Origin: Belliella kenyensis
GTDB lineage: Bacteria > Bacteroidota > Bacteroidia > Cytophagales > Cyclobacteriaceae
Direction: 5' to 3'
NCBI RefSeq assembly: GCF_022549675.1
Contig: NZ_JAKZGR010000001.1
Coordinates: 248,001 to 312,000 of the forward strand
Length of the DNA stretch: 64,000 nucleotides
Shown: positions 18,144 to 27,376 of the stretch, one piece after another
Layout of the letters: each line of letters starts with the position of its first letter
Numbering within the stretch: position 1 is the stretch's first letter
Made by a program: the position numbers and the translations under genes
The notes under the pieces: model-generated
What the model was told of the DNA's origin: nothing
Database searches by the model: none
What the model saw: the letters and a program-made list of their open reading frames with translations, nothing else

Positions 18144-19436
18144 TCACATGGCAGGAGGAGCTTGTACATATTTGAAAAGTTCTTCCTTGTTTCCGCCAAA
18201 GGTTTTGATAATAGGATTTCCGTCGCGTGTCAAACCATCAAAAACTCCTTGATCTACCAAATCCCAAATGGCATATTTCGCTAGACCAGTTTCTGAAAAT
18301 AAACCAAAGTGATTTTCAGATCCTTGAGCATTCTTGGCATCTTTCCAAGGCTCATTGAAAGCTTCAAAGTAAAAGCAAGAGATACCTGCTGCATCTGTCC
18401 ATTCTCTCATCAGCTGATAGTATTTGCCTTGCTTGTATTCATCTGTAGCTCGAGAGCCTTCTATACCATAGAATCCATCTGATGTACTTGCCCATCCTGT
18501 TTCTCCTATATGAATAGGCTTATCTATACCTATATGTTGCATATAGGCAAGTACAGAGTCATATTGAGCTTTGGCAAAATCCCTGGCCCTCACCATGGCC
18601 GCATCCACTTTCTCAACCTCTGAAAGGTGCGATTCTTCATGAGGAACATTCCAAAAAGCTGGATTATAATGGGTGTTATGATATGGATAAGTGTGTATTG
18701 AGATATAATCTACGGCTTGAGCAAGCTTTTTCAAATCTTCAGTATGATACAATGTATCACCTCCTCCCCAAGAGGAAAAATCGTCAGAACTGGTAACCCA
18801 AAGTTCTGCAGGTAAATGTCCAGATTTTTTTAAGTCTTGCACATAATTTACCCACTTGAGAATGACCGATGGTTGCACATGATAGCTCGTGGCCCATTTC
18901 ACCATGGCTTCATTTCCTATAGCAAGGACTTTGACTATATCAGCATATTTATTCACCAATGCCACAGCTCTTTCAATCTCACCTTCGTTTTGCTCACTTT
19001 CTACATAGTGGTCTGGCTCCATATCTGTCCAAGCATTTTTACAATCTATCCAAGCGCCCAGCATGACGTACATTTCAAATTCAGAATTTTCTTCTTTCAT
19101 TTCTCTAATGGCCTGAAGTAGGTTAGAGGCATGAGCAAATTGTACATTGTATGTTCTTAAGATTTTAATCCCCATAGCTGAAAGGATCTCAAGATCTTCT
19201 TTGAGCTGTGCCACGCTAGGCTGTATTTCTCTGGAGTTTTCTCTATAGCCTTCATAAGATATAGCTTGGAAATCGGGATTCCCTAAAATGTCTTTTGCTG
19301 TCAATTCTTGTTTTTTCATGTATAGGATATTTTTATCTTCTTGTGATTTTGTGTTGCATGAGTAATACAGTATACAAATCATTAAAAATAACAATGACTT
19401 GTAAAAGATTCGATTATAATTAAAGTAAGGATTCAT
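18144..19436 (-). CDS. GH17-family glycosidase, lipoprotein
   Basis: The 430-residue product begins with a signal sequence and a lipobox ending at C27 (LYYSC), so it should be membrane-anchored, in the periplasm or on the surface. GH17 signatures are LAIGNEAMVKW near residue 174 and HIGETGWASTSDG near 311, giving acid/base and nucleophile glutamates. It resembles the larger glucosidase/transferase-like GH17 group rather than plant-type endoglucanases. It lies between the GH3 gene and the transporter fusion in the same operon. It probably trims beta-1,3-gluco-oligosaccharides before uptake. Confidence 0.88.
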   Translation of the reverse strand: MNPYFNYNRIFYKSLLFLMICILYYSCNTKSQEDKNILYMKKQELTAKDILGNPDFQAISYEGYRENSREIQPSVAQLKEDLEILSAMGIKILRTYNVQFAHASNLLQAIREMKEENSEFEMYVMLGAWIDCKNAWTDMEPDHYVESEQNEGEIERAVALVNKYADIVKVLAIGNEAMVKWATSYHVQPSVILKWVNYVQDLKKSGHLPAELWVTSSDDFSSWGGGDTLYHTEDLKKLAQAVDYISIHTYPYHNTHYNPAFWNVPHEESHLSEVEKVDAAMVRARDFAKAQYDSVLAYMQHIGIDKPIHIGETGWASTSDGFYGIEGSRATDEYKQGKYYQLMREWTDAAGISCFYFEAFNEPWKDAKNAQGSENHFGLFSETGLAKYAIWDLVDQGVFDGLTRDGNPIIKTFGGNKEELFKYVQAPPAM

Positions 19437-19465
19437 GATTGTAATATTTAATAGTTTAAAATCAA

Positions 19466-21199
19466 TTACTTAAAGTACCTTAATCCAAATCCCATGGGGA
19501 AAATTGGAGAACATGTATCATCCCAGAAATTTGGTCCAAACCTACCTTCGTAATTCTCCAGTGAATCAGGCCAGGTGTGAGGTAATTTCCCTAAAAAATC
19601 AAATTGACCAAAAAGAACTTCGGCTATACCATCTCCCTCCGAACCTGGCAGCCATGCCACTACAAATGCTTCTGACTGGTCAATCTGTGCTCGAACCACC
19701 AAGGGTCTTCCTGTGATCAGGATGATGACTATAGGTATGCCTCTATCTGAATAAGTTTGAATCAAGGCTTGATGATCTAGGGTCAGCGTATGTTGATAAT
19801 TGTTCATCTCACCTCCGATATCTCCAAAAAATTCTGCATAAGGTGATTCCCCCACAACGATAATGGCTAGATCTACTGAAGGGATCTCAGTTTTTCCATC
19901 GGGATCAAAATATACCTCAGAATCACTGAATTTTCTTATTCCTTCCAAAATGGTGGTAGCACCTGTATAATTGTCTGTAGTCCCTTGCCAATTGATAGTC
20001 CAACCACCTGACTGCAGTCCCGAATTATTTCCCATTTCTCCCACTACTGCGATTTTACTTTTTCTATTGAGCGGAAGTAAGGCTTTCTCATTTTTCAGCA
20101 AAACCAATGATTCACGGACAGCTTGACGTGCTACAGATCGATGAGAAGGTGTTCCGATTTGAGTGATTAGGCTTCTGTCTGGAAAGGGCTGATCAAAGAG
20201 TCCAAATCTAAATTTCTGAGTTAAAATTCTTCTTACAGCATCATCAATTCGCTTTATTGAAACTTTTCCATTTTCTACCCCTGCTTTGAGACCATTTTGA
20301 AAAAGGTCGAGATCTCCATCAACAGCCATCACCATATCTATTCCTGCATTGACGATTTCATTTCCCCCAAATCTTGAGTATGCCTTCCAATCTGAGACTA
20401 AAATTCCATCAAAATTTAGCTTTTCTTTAAGGAGATCGGTCAGGAGTGCTTTGTGAGCATGCATCGGAATACCATCCAATGTATTGAAAGATGCCATGAT
20501 TGAACCTACACCAGCTTCAATGGCTGCTTCGTAGGGAGGGAGCAATCTGCTGATGAGCTCACTCTTGTCCAAGGTGGCATTACCTCCTTCTCTTCCAAAA
20601 TCAGTGGCACCATCACCAATAAAATGCTTTGCAGTAGCCATAACGCCTCGGTGATTCGTAGCATTCTGATGGCCTGAGATAGATGCTTTGGAGAGTAAAC
20701 TAGTAAGTTCTGGATCTTCAGAAAATGCTTCATAAACACGACCCCATTTTTCATTAAATGGAACAGCCACACATGGAGAAAACACCCATTGAAAACCTGT
20801 AGCTCTAGACTCCAAAGCTGTAATCCTCGCAATTTTCTCTATTAAATCAACATTTCTGCTCGCTCCTAAACCAATGTTGTGAGGGAATATTGTAGCGCCT
20901 TCATAGGTGTTTTGACCATGTACAGCATCCACTCCGAAGAAAAGTGGGATCTGAAGACGTGTAGATAATGCCTCTTTCTGTAATAGAATAAACTTTTCTT
21001 GCCATGCAGATGCATCAAGGCCAGGTACTGGACCCTGAGTGTGTATCACTGAGCCGATAAACTTTCTTTTAACATCACCTGGCTGAATATCATCAAAATG
21101 ACGAACTTGTGACATTTGACCTATTTTTTCTTCCAAGGTCATTTGTTTCAAAAGTTTTTCAACTCTTTCTGGAATTAATGGGTTCATTTTGGGTATCAT
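19466..21199 (-). CDS. GH3 beta-glucosidase, probably cytoplasmic
   Basis: The 577-residue protein has the GH3 layout: a barrel domain with VDAVHGQN near residue 93 and KHFIGDG near 188, the nucleophile aspartate in ILVSDWKAY (D near 268), and an alpha/beta sandwich domain from about 370. It is shorter than GH3 enzymes with a C-terminal fibronectin-like domain, which is absent. I see no signal peptide; the protein starts MIPKMNPLIPERVEKLLKQM. It most likely splits laminaribiose and short oligosaccharides to glucose after import. It is 12 bases downstream of the phosphorylase gene. Confidence 0.9.
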   Translation of the reverse strand: MIPKMNPLIPERVEKLLKQMTLEEKIGQMSQVRHFDDIQPGDVKRKFIGSVIHTQGPVPGLDASAWQEKFILLQKEALSTRLQIPLFFGVDAVHGQNTYEGATIFPHNIGLGASRNVDLIEKIARITALESRATGFQWVFSPCVAVPFNEKWGRVYEAFSEDPELTSLLSKASISGHQNATNHRGVMATAKHFIGDGATDFGREGGNATLDKSELISRLLPPYEAAIEAGVGSIMASFNTLDGIPMHAHKALLTDLLKEKLNFDGILVSDWKAYSRFGGNEIVNAGIDMVMAVDGDLDLFQNGLKAGVENGKVSIKRIDDAVRRILTQKFRFGLFDQPFPDRSLITQIGTPSHRSVARQAVRESLVLLKNEKALLPLNRKSKIAVVGEMGNNSGLQSGGWTINWQGTTDNYTGATTILEGIRKFSDSEVYFDPDGKTEIPSVDLAIIVVGESPYAEFFGDIGGEMNNYQHTLTLDHQALIQTYSDRGIPIVIILITGRPLVVRAQIDQSEAFVVAWLPGSEGDGIAEVLFGQFDFLGKLPHTWPDSLENYEGRFGPNFWDDTCSPIFPMGFGLRYFK

Positions 21200-21211
21200 T
21201 TAATATAAAAA

Positions 21212-24200
21212 TCACTTGAGCCTGGAGCTATTCAATGAAATCCAGATTTTTGAAATGCTTCCAGATCGATGAAATATTTCTCGACTTGTATCTAGGTCCA
21301 AGAATAAGCCATCTATCAATGTGGATTTATTATCCTTAAAATCCACTTTAATTACATCTTTATCTGCAAGTTGATAGATAACAGGTGTCTGGCAGTAAGT
21401 GAAAGCTATAGAATCTTTTGGTATCAAAATTTCAGATTCGTTTCCTTGAAGATCAAAATATTTGAATTTTTGCTCTTCCATTAGGAATTCATTTTTCCTA
21501 AGCATATTTGGTAAAAAGCCAATTTTACCCTTGTCTATTATCAGTCCTAATTCTCCAAATCTGCAAATGATGTCTTCTTTTACTTGACCGGTCATTCCAG
21601 GTTGCTGCGCACCTTTGTTACCAGGTGTATGGGAATAAGGATCTGTGGGAAATGCTCCATAGAGAGTAGGGGACTTGTGTACTCCAATTCCCTCATTGAT
21701 TTCGTAATAATGCTCGAGTAATTTCCCGATCAAAATATTGCTTTGCTTCTTCTCAATGGCTAGAATGCAACATTCTTGCACAGCCAAAAGGAGCTTAGAA
21801 ACCATATGCCAATAGATTGAGCCAAGACCTTCATATCCATAAAATGTACCTGATCGACCAGTAAACGCTTTGTGATTAAAGGTCTTTTCGAAAATACTTA
21901 AAACTTGTCCTCTGTCTTCTTCAGATACATGAATCCCGTTTTCCATTATTTTATTCAATGCTCGCTGTAGATCTTGAGCATTTTTAAAACTTCCATTGAA
22001 ATGAAAGCATCCATGTATATCCTTTTCAATGATTTCTTTGTTTTCTAGCTCATTGAGATGTTTCAAAAAAGCAGAGGTATTTATTTGATCTGCTGAAATA
22101 TTATTTTTTTGTAAAAAACCAGGGAGTTTTTTATTTGGGTATAGTAAATAGCTGTACTGATCTTCTCTAAAAAGTTGGCTAGACTTAAGAGCATCAAGAG
22201 TATTCAAAGCTTCTTGGGATGTTAAAAATCCTGAACTGAGAACAGCAACTTGACCTTCCAACATCTCGCTCAAATAGGATATAGACACTTCAGAATCATT
22301 ATCTATGGTCATCAAATTGTAAGCATGATACAATTGATCAGTCCTTTTGTTGGCTCGGATAGTATGATCAATATAGCCTAAGAACAAATGATTGAAAGCT
22401 ATCAAATCATCCTTTTGAAGAGCAACTTTCTTTCCTTGAAATGATTTTTTATAAATTAAAACTCTATAATTACTTCCTGCACGACCTAACCCATCCATGA
22501 TGATTTTCCGATCAAGATTAGAAATTGATGCTTCTAGCTTGTTTTTGTTGTGTTCTAAGCAAGCGTTTAGGTTTTGGAAAAAATTCAATAACTCATCAGA
22601 AACTAAGAATTCACTGATATCACTATTGATTATCAATGTATTGAAGAAACTTAAAAAGCGTCTCATGTAATATAAAGTAACCATCGAGACACCATTTCCA
22701 ACCAAGGCATTGTTGGCATCATTCCATTCTGGACGTTGAGTATTCATCCAAATCCCGCCTTCTGGAATAAAATTGGAGATTTTAGAAAGTAAGGTTGCTA
22801 GAATTTTTTCTATAAAAGATACATGATGTATAAACCCATTTTGGTCCTCAATAAGTGCAGCATCAGAACCATTTACTGAACATTTGTTTTGAATATATTG
22901 ATCTAGCTGGTGGTCAAAGTCTATAGTGTCTTTGGGATTCTGAAGTATATCTTCATAAGCTTTGATTTTATAAGGTACATTAGCATAGACAAAGCTTTCA
23001 TTAGAAAAGTAACTTTCTAACCTTTTTGGATCAAATTTCTCAACGAATTCAAGAAATTTCAAAAGATAAATGATTTGATGATCACCCCAGTATCCAATGT
23101 AAGACCAAGGATCATCAGCTTCAATTTTTTCCCAATCTATTCCATGTTTTGTAATTCTATAGGGATTGTAACCATCAAAAGTAGAGGCATTCAAAAATCT
23201 AAATATCATTCCATCTATAAATTCTGGGTAAGAATAGGCTAAAGCTTCCCAGTTTTGAAATATATCTCTCCAATTTCCCGCATAGTCAAGAACCTTTGTA
23301 CCATCTTCATTTTGAGTATTGATGGAAAACTGATTCCAAGGTCGACTAGGATCACCATGTCTTCTGCTAAATTTGAGTGGCAAGTATTCCATGGATAGTC
23401 TATTGAAATCTAGGTTGTCAATTTCAATAGAAAGTGATCTTAGTTCAAAAACCTTGAAAAGGGTAGGGAGCTTGGAGATTTTAGATTTGTATTTATCAAA
23501 AATATGCGAATTTGCTCTGGATATGTAGTTTTCAAAATCAAATCTTTCTATTTGGTAATTATGATCAAATACCCCGCCTCTCATGATATTGAACATGACA
23601 TTGGAGAAATGTCTGGTATCTCTTAATGAATCCGCAGTAAGTTGCAAACCATCTGAAGTTGCATTTAAGCTGATTAACTTTCTGGTATCCTTAAGAATGT
23701 CTACTTTAATTTCTTCTATTAGATCTTGTTCATGCGAGTTCTTGATATTTTCAGCTAAAGCTATGATCTGTGTAGCTGATTTGTTGATATCGGATAGGAT
23801 TATCCATTCTTTAAAACCTTTGGCCAATAACCTTAGGTCAGTTGATATAAAATAAGCCCCTTTCTCAGCTTTCACATCAAACTCATCAGAAATCTCACCA
23901 GTATCTCTGAAAGCACTCAACTGAAGAGAGGAGAGGAGGTGCTTCGTGTTTTTGAGACCTATCGACCAAGTCATGTTAGCCTTCAAAGCTTCGCTTGGCT
24001 CAGCCTTATCAACAATAATAGCACTTAAAGCATAGATTCCGATACCACTTTCTTTATGTAGTTCATTTCTTTTATATGCATCTACGAGATTGCTTCTATC
24101 ATTTTGTAAAGCACTACCGACACCAGAAGGTATTATATTTTGAATTCCATCTAGTATTTTGAGATCAACAGGCTTGTCACTAAGATTGGTTAGCTTGGAG

Positions 24201-24634
24201 GTTTTTACAAATCCAAAAACATCACTCGTAGTCCATTCATATTGAAAGATTAATTGAAGATCATGATTTATTTCCTCGAAGATGACTTTATTACCGTAGA
24301 CGTTTTTATATATGCTTCGACTTAGTTGATATCTGTCAGCATAATGAATGGAAAAAGGTTCCCAGACCAAGTTTCCAATTTTAATGATAGTTTTGGATCC
24401 AGTGTATTCTGAGGATTCTATGATTTTGTCATCAGTATAATAAGGAAATAAAGCATTTTCTGGGTTTTGTCTACCTGCACTGATTCCACCGTTACTACCC
24501 ACAAACATCCAGTGATTGGAGGGGCTAAGTATACTCATGAAAAAAGGTCTCATTCTATTTACATTTGAGATTTTATAGAAAACTTCCTTTTCTATAAGAA
24601 TTTCACTCAATTCTGCTGTGTTATTATTTTTCAC
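21212..24634 (-). CDS. GH149-like beta-1,3-oligoglucan phosphorylase
   Basis: The 1140-residue, signal-less protein has the size and plan of the GH149/GH161 beta-1,3-glucan phosphorylases. The N-terminal beta-rich domain includes RMRPFFMSILSPSNHWMFVG near residue 26. A central (alpha/alpha)6 part carries RHGDPSRPWNQFSI near 415, NWRDIFQNWEALAYSYP near 450 and WMNTQRPEWNDANNALVGNG near 635. These phosphorylases use inorganic phosphate to release glucose-1-phosphate from beta-1,3-oligosaccharides. GH149 is preferred because that family is found in Bacteroidota beside GH17 and GH3 genes. The start is GTG; no in-frame ATG lies upstream. It is the first gene of the operon. Confidence 0.8.
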   Translation of the reverse strand: MKNNNTAELSEILIEKEVFYKISNVNRMRPFFMSILSPSNHWMFVGSNGGISAGRQNPENALFPYYTDDKIIESSEYTGSKTIIKIGNLVWEPFSIHYADRYQLSRSIYKNVYGNKVIFEEINHDLQLIFQYEWTTSDVFGFVKTSKLTNLSDKPVDLKILDGIQNIIPSGVGSALQNDRSNLVDAYKRNELHKESGIGIYALSAIIVDKAEPSEALKANMTWSIGLKNTKHLLSSLQLSAFRDTGEISDEFDVKAEKGAYFISTDLRLLAKGFKEWIILSDINKSATQIIALAENIKNSHEQDLIEEIKVDILKDTRKLISLNATSDGLQLTADSLRDTRHFSNVMFNIMRGGVFDHNYQIERFDFENYISRANSHIFDKYKSKISKLPTLFKVFELRSLSIEIDNLDFNRLSMEYLPLKFSRRHGDPSRPWNQFSINTQNEDGTKVLDYAGNWRDIFQNWEALAYSYPEFIDGMIFRFLNASTFDGYNPYRITKHGIDWEKIEADDPWSYIGYWGDHQIIYLLKFLEFVEKFDPKRLESYFSNESFVYANVPYKIKAYEDILQNPKDTIDFDHQLDQYIQNKCSVNGSDAALIEDQNGFIHHVSFIEKILATLLSKISNFIPEGGIWMNTQRPEWNDANNALVGNGVSMVTLYYMRRFLSFFNTLIINSDISEFLVSDELLNFFQNLNACLEHNKNKLEASISNLDRKIIMDGLGRAGSNYRVLIYKKSFQGKKVALQKDDLIAFNHLFLGYIDHTIRANKRTDQLYHAYNLMTIDNDSEVSISYLSEMLEGQVAVLSSGFLTSQEALNTLDALKSSQLFREDQYSYLLYPNKKLPGFLQKNNISADQINTSAFLKHLNELENKEIIEKDIHGCFHFNGSFKNAQDLQRALNKIMENGIHVSEEDRGQVLSIFEKTFNHKAFTGRSGTFYGYEGLGSIYWHMVSKLLLAVQECCILAIEKKQSNILIGKLLEHYYEINEGIGVHKSPTLYGAFPTDPYSHTPGNKGAQQPGMTGQVKEDIICRFGELGLIIDKGKIGFLPNMLRKNEFLMEEQKFKYFDLQGNESEILIPKDSIAFTYCQTPVIYQLADKDVIKVDFKDNKSTLIDGLFLDLDTSREIFHRSGSISKIWISLNSSRLK

Positions 24635-25130
24635 TCTTTAGGGTTTTGGTTTACTGTAGTAAAATCAAATAGTGTAAAATGTCTGTATAAACATTGTGAG
24701 TGAAGTTGCAGAGAAAATAAGTTATTATAAAAAATACTTATACATCAATTCTTTCAAGTCGACACAACAAAACCACTACGTGTCTACTACAAAACAGAAA
24801 AAGTGCTCATTTTTTGAATTATTGATTGAATTATAAAGAATTTGTTAAATATGGATATACGGAACTTTGCCAATGACATTACAAAATTCCGATTTATCTA
24901 ACTTCCGATATAAATTGATATTGGATACTTATGGATATTGACCATTAGCAACCTGTTGAGCCAATGAATTTAAGTTACTGGCAAAAAAGCGTATAATCAG
25001 ATTGTTAAAAAGAGTATTTCATTTGTGTTTACTTAATTTATACATTTTTTTGAAAAGGCAGATTAAAGGATGATTGATTGAGAAATTCTGATTGCAGAGA
25101 AAATATGGAGACAATCATAAGTTATATAAT
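24635..25130. other. AT-rich intergenic region upstream of the glucan operon
   Basis: This 496-base gap must contain the promoter of the five-gene glucan operon, whose first gene starts with GTG at 24634. I see several AT-rich direct words but no clear promoter pair, no riboswitch-like fold and no gene. No regulator gene is adjacent, so control of the operon is not visible in the window. Confidence 0.5.
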
Positions 25131-25409
25131 TTACATTATGTTAAATAGGATATTCAGATTGATTTGTTCGACTTGATTGGTTGCATCGTTAAGATTATAA
25201 AACATCCCATCAGATTCAGAACAATCAGATGTATACAATTTCCTTTTCAAGTAAATAATTTCATCTTTGGAATCTATGTAAACCGTATCTATGGAATACT
25301 TTAAGGCAGAAGAGTTTTCATTCACGACTTCACTCCTACAAGATGTTAAAAAAGCCAATCCAACTCCAAAAAAGTATCTGTAAATCAAACTTTTATTTAT
25401 CAATACATG
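25131..25409 (-). pseudogene. truncated 6-bladed beta-propeller lipoprotein (DUF4221-like)
   Basis: From an internal ATG at 25409 the frame gives a signal sequence with a lipobox (FLTSC), then YSIDTVYIDSKDEIIYLKRK and a second partial blade. This matches my memory of the first part of DUF4221/TolB-like propeller lipoproteins, which are about 350-400 residues. Only about 92 residues are left before the frame runs out in AT-rich sequence. The upstream extension of the frame reads into a remnant of the GIY-YIG repeat. I therefore call a 3'-truncated gene joined to a repeat remnant; the family call is moderate. Confidence 0.55.
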
Positions 25410-25413
25410 CATA

Positions 25414-25510
25414 AAATTTTCTAGATATGCTATATCCAATGTAATATCGATCCACCGATTTCGAATAAAGTATTTAAACACAATATGTATACATCTTTTA
25501 AAAAGCTAAA
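25414..25510 (-). pseudogene. remnant of GIY-YIG repeat unit with internal deletion
   Basis: Bases from about 25426 to 25510 match the 5' end of the GIY-YIG genes at 28.3-29.3 kb almost exactly, including the start codon at 25494 and the leader up to GCTAAAA. They join at CTAGATA to a word found near the 3' end of those genes, so about 165 bases of the gene body are missing. As in the copy at 28.3 kb, codon 7 is TAA instead of TAT. The match stops abruptly at about 25510 against an RlpA fragment. Confidence 0.75.
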
Positions 25511-25511
25511 A

Positions 25512-25780
25512 TTAAAGCGGAAGTCTGTCATTGACACGTACCCATACTTCCTTTTCATTTTTCAGGTTAACGACTTTAAGCATCGTGCCGAATGGAAGAT
25601 TCTTATGGGCTGCAGTCAAATGTTCCATGTTGTACACTTCACCATTTGCTGTCTTTCTCAGATGAAAGCGGGTTCCATAGTAGCTTGCTACTCCCTCTTG
25701 TATTAAAAAAGTGGAATCAATTCTTCCACTTGTGCCTGCACAGAAAATACTCCTGTGAACACAAAAAACTTACTTTTGAT
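25512..25780 (-). pseudogene. degraded RlpA-type DPBB domain gene
   Basis: On the minus strand one frame gives a signal-peptide tail ([17 protein letters not shown]) and then stops. A second frame takes over at once with [34 protein letters not shown] and [10 protein letters not shown], the diagnostic signatures of the RlpA double-psi beta-barrel. The frame ends in TAA at 25512, just where the GIY-YIG repeat remnant begins, so the last third of the domain is gone. One frameshift plus truncation make this a pseudogene. RlpA proteins act on peptidoglycan at septa. Confidence 0.8.
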
Positions 25781-25964
25781 TTATGATCAAAATCCTACAT
25801 ATAGCAGGTTGGCACCTAGGCAAAAGATTACAGGATTTCTCCAGAATGGGAGAACAGAATATTAACTTAACAAAAAAACTAATAACTCCTTTTTATTCCC
25901 TTGAAATTTGATTTTACGAGATTAAATTTTTATATATGCATTAAACTATTTTAACTTCTTTTTT

Positions 25965-26525
25965 ATGAAACATATACACATTACTTCTATTTTGCTTTTC
26001 CTATTTGAAATCAATTACTTGACTAAAAAAAGTTGGGTTCATGGAGTTGATTTGGGAACAACTTTTAATACTATTAACTCTTTAATGGCAAACGAATATT
26101 TTACTGATGCGCAATTCCCAAAGGAAATTACACTTCATAGACCTTACAAAACCAATTACATAGGATATATTTTAGGCTATCAATTTACCACCAAAAATAT
26201 AGATTTTCGACCCTATCAAAAAGTAGGATATTCCCGATTGGATTTTCCTTTTTATAATTTACAAAACACGCAATTTGGAGACAGTTTCATACACGAAGGT
26301 GATCGTCCAAAATCAAATTCTATTTATTTCGAAACAGGACTTGTTACGAACATAATCATTTTCAAAAACACAACATTAGGCTTAAATATATCTTATAGAT
26401 GCGCTGATTATGACTATTCAATGATAAAAAGAAGAGTCCCCGGAGGCTCAAGTAGAATATTAGTGACGGACCAAGTAAATCTGCGAGCTATTATGACAGG
26501 GCTTAGACTGGCATATAAACTTTAA
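25965..26525 (+). CDS. outer-membrane-barrel-like protein, N-terminally shortened paralogue
   Basis: The 186-residue protein is closely related to the next gene from EINYLTKKSWVHGVDLG onward, ending in the same QVNLRAIMTG.RLAYKL. The region between signal sequence and EIN, about 75 residues in the neighbour, is absent, so a short hydrophobic start (MKHIHITSILLFLF) runs straight into the barrel. This looks like an in-frame deletion in a tandem duplicate. Alternating hydrophobic residues and the C-terminal RLAYKL suggest an outer-membrane beta-barrel. It may still be exported, but could also be a decaying copy. Confidence 0.6.
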   Translation: MKHIHITSILLFLFEINYLTKKSWVHGVDLGTTFNTINSLMANEYFTDAQFPKEITLHRPYKTNYIGYILGYQFTTKNIDFRPYQKVGYSRLDFPFYNLQNTQFGDSFIHEGDRPKSNSIYFETGLVTNIIIFKNTTLGLNISYRCADYDYSMIKRRVPGGSSRILVTDQVNLRAIMTGLRLAYKL

Positions 26526-26543
26526 GCTGACAAGAAATAATCC

Positions 26544-27329
26544 ATGGCTAGATTTATCATTTTTATATTCTTTATTTTATTTTCAAACAATATATTGGCA
26601 CAAAACAACAAAACCAATATAGGTAGATTTGAAATTTCAATCGGTGGTGGTGTACTTATACCCGTTGGGAAGTTTGCCTCAACATCTACAGAAGGATTTG
26701 ATCAAAAGGTTTTTGAAAAAGGAAGTGATGAACAATTAGATGTTCGATATTTTTCAAAAAAAAACCATGCACATGCTAGACGAGGAGGTGATATAAATTT
26801 AGAGATCAACTTTCTCGCAGGAAGGTTCTGGGTGCATGGTTTATCTTTTGGACAATCTTCAAATGCTATTAATGTAGAATTGGCAAATAAATATTTAAGT
26901 AGAAATCAATTTCCTATGGAGGTTAATTTTCACGAAAAATATAAGGTACAAAACTTAGCTTATCTAATAGGTTACAGATTTATTTTAAATAACAAATCAG
27001 TTGAATTTCGCCCATTTCAAAAAATAGGATTTTCTCGATTAACATTTCCATTTTACAATTTAGAGAGCGTTGAATGGGAAGGAATAACTTTTATTCATGA
27101 AGGAGATCGACCAAGATCAAACAGTCTATATCTTGAGAGTGGTTTATTGACAAGTATATCGTTATCAAAGAAGTTTGATTTAGGATTTAACCTTTCATAT
27201 CGTTTTGCGGATTTTGACTATATCATGTACAAAAGAGTTGTACCTGGTGGCTCAACAACTTTAATAGTTCCCGATCAAGTTAATCTGCGAGCAATTATGA
27301 CTGGATTTAGATTGGCATATAAACTTTAA
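26544..27329 (+). CDS. outer-membrane beta-barrel protein (tandem paralogue)
   Basis: The 261-residue product has a signal peptide (MARFIIFIFFILFSNNILAQ) and a body of alternating strands such as GFSRLTFPFYNL and DLGFNLSYRFADFDYIMYKR. It ends in QVNLRAIMTGFRLAYKL, typical of outer-membrane barrels of the PorT/OmpA-like kind in Bacteroidota. It is a full-length member of a tandem family; the 18-base spacer after the first copy is repeated exactly after this one. I cannot assign a substrate. Confidence 0.7.
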   Translation: MARFIIFIFFILFSNNILAQNNKTNIGRFEISIGGGVLIPVGKFASTSTEGFDQKVFEKGSDEQLDVRYFSKKNHAHARRGGDINLEINFLAGRFWVHGLSFGQSSNAINVELANKYLSRNQFPMEVNFHEKYKVQNLAYLIGYRFILNNKSVEFRPFQKIGFSRLTFPFYNLESVEWEGITFIHEGDRPRSNSLYLESGLLTSISLSKKFDLGFNLSYRFADFDYIMYKRVVPGGSTTLIVPDQVNLRAIMTGFRLAYKL

Positions 27330-27376
27330 GCTGACAAGAAATAATCCATGGTAAGATTAATCATTTTTATATCAAT
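27330..27376 (+). pseudogene. start of a third barrel paralogue, cut by IS remnant
   Basis: After the stop of the 261-residue gene the same spacer word recurs (GCTGACAAGAAATAATCC), followed by ATG and about ten codons matching the start of the previous copy (MVRLIIFI). At about 27372 the match ends and IS4-like sequence begins. A third tandem copy was therefore interrupted and the rest lost. Confidence 0.75.

Noticed and set aside
25485..25786. Two short plus-strand frames upstream of the barrel genes
   Set aside because: The opposite strand encodes a clear RlpA domain remnant, which explains the sequence better.
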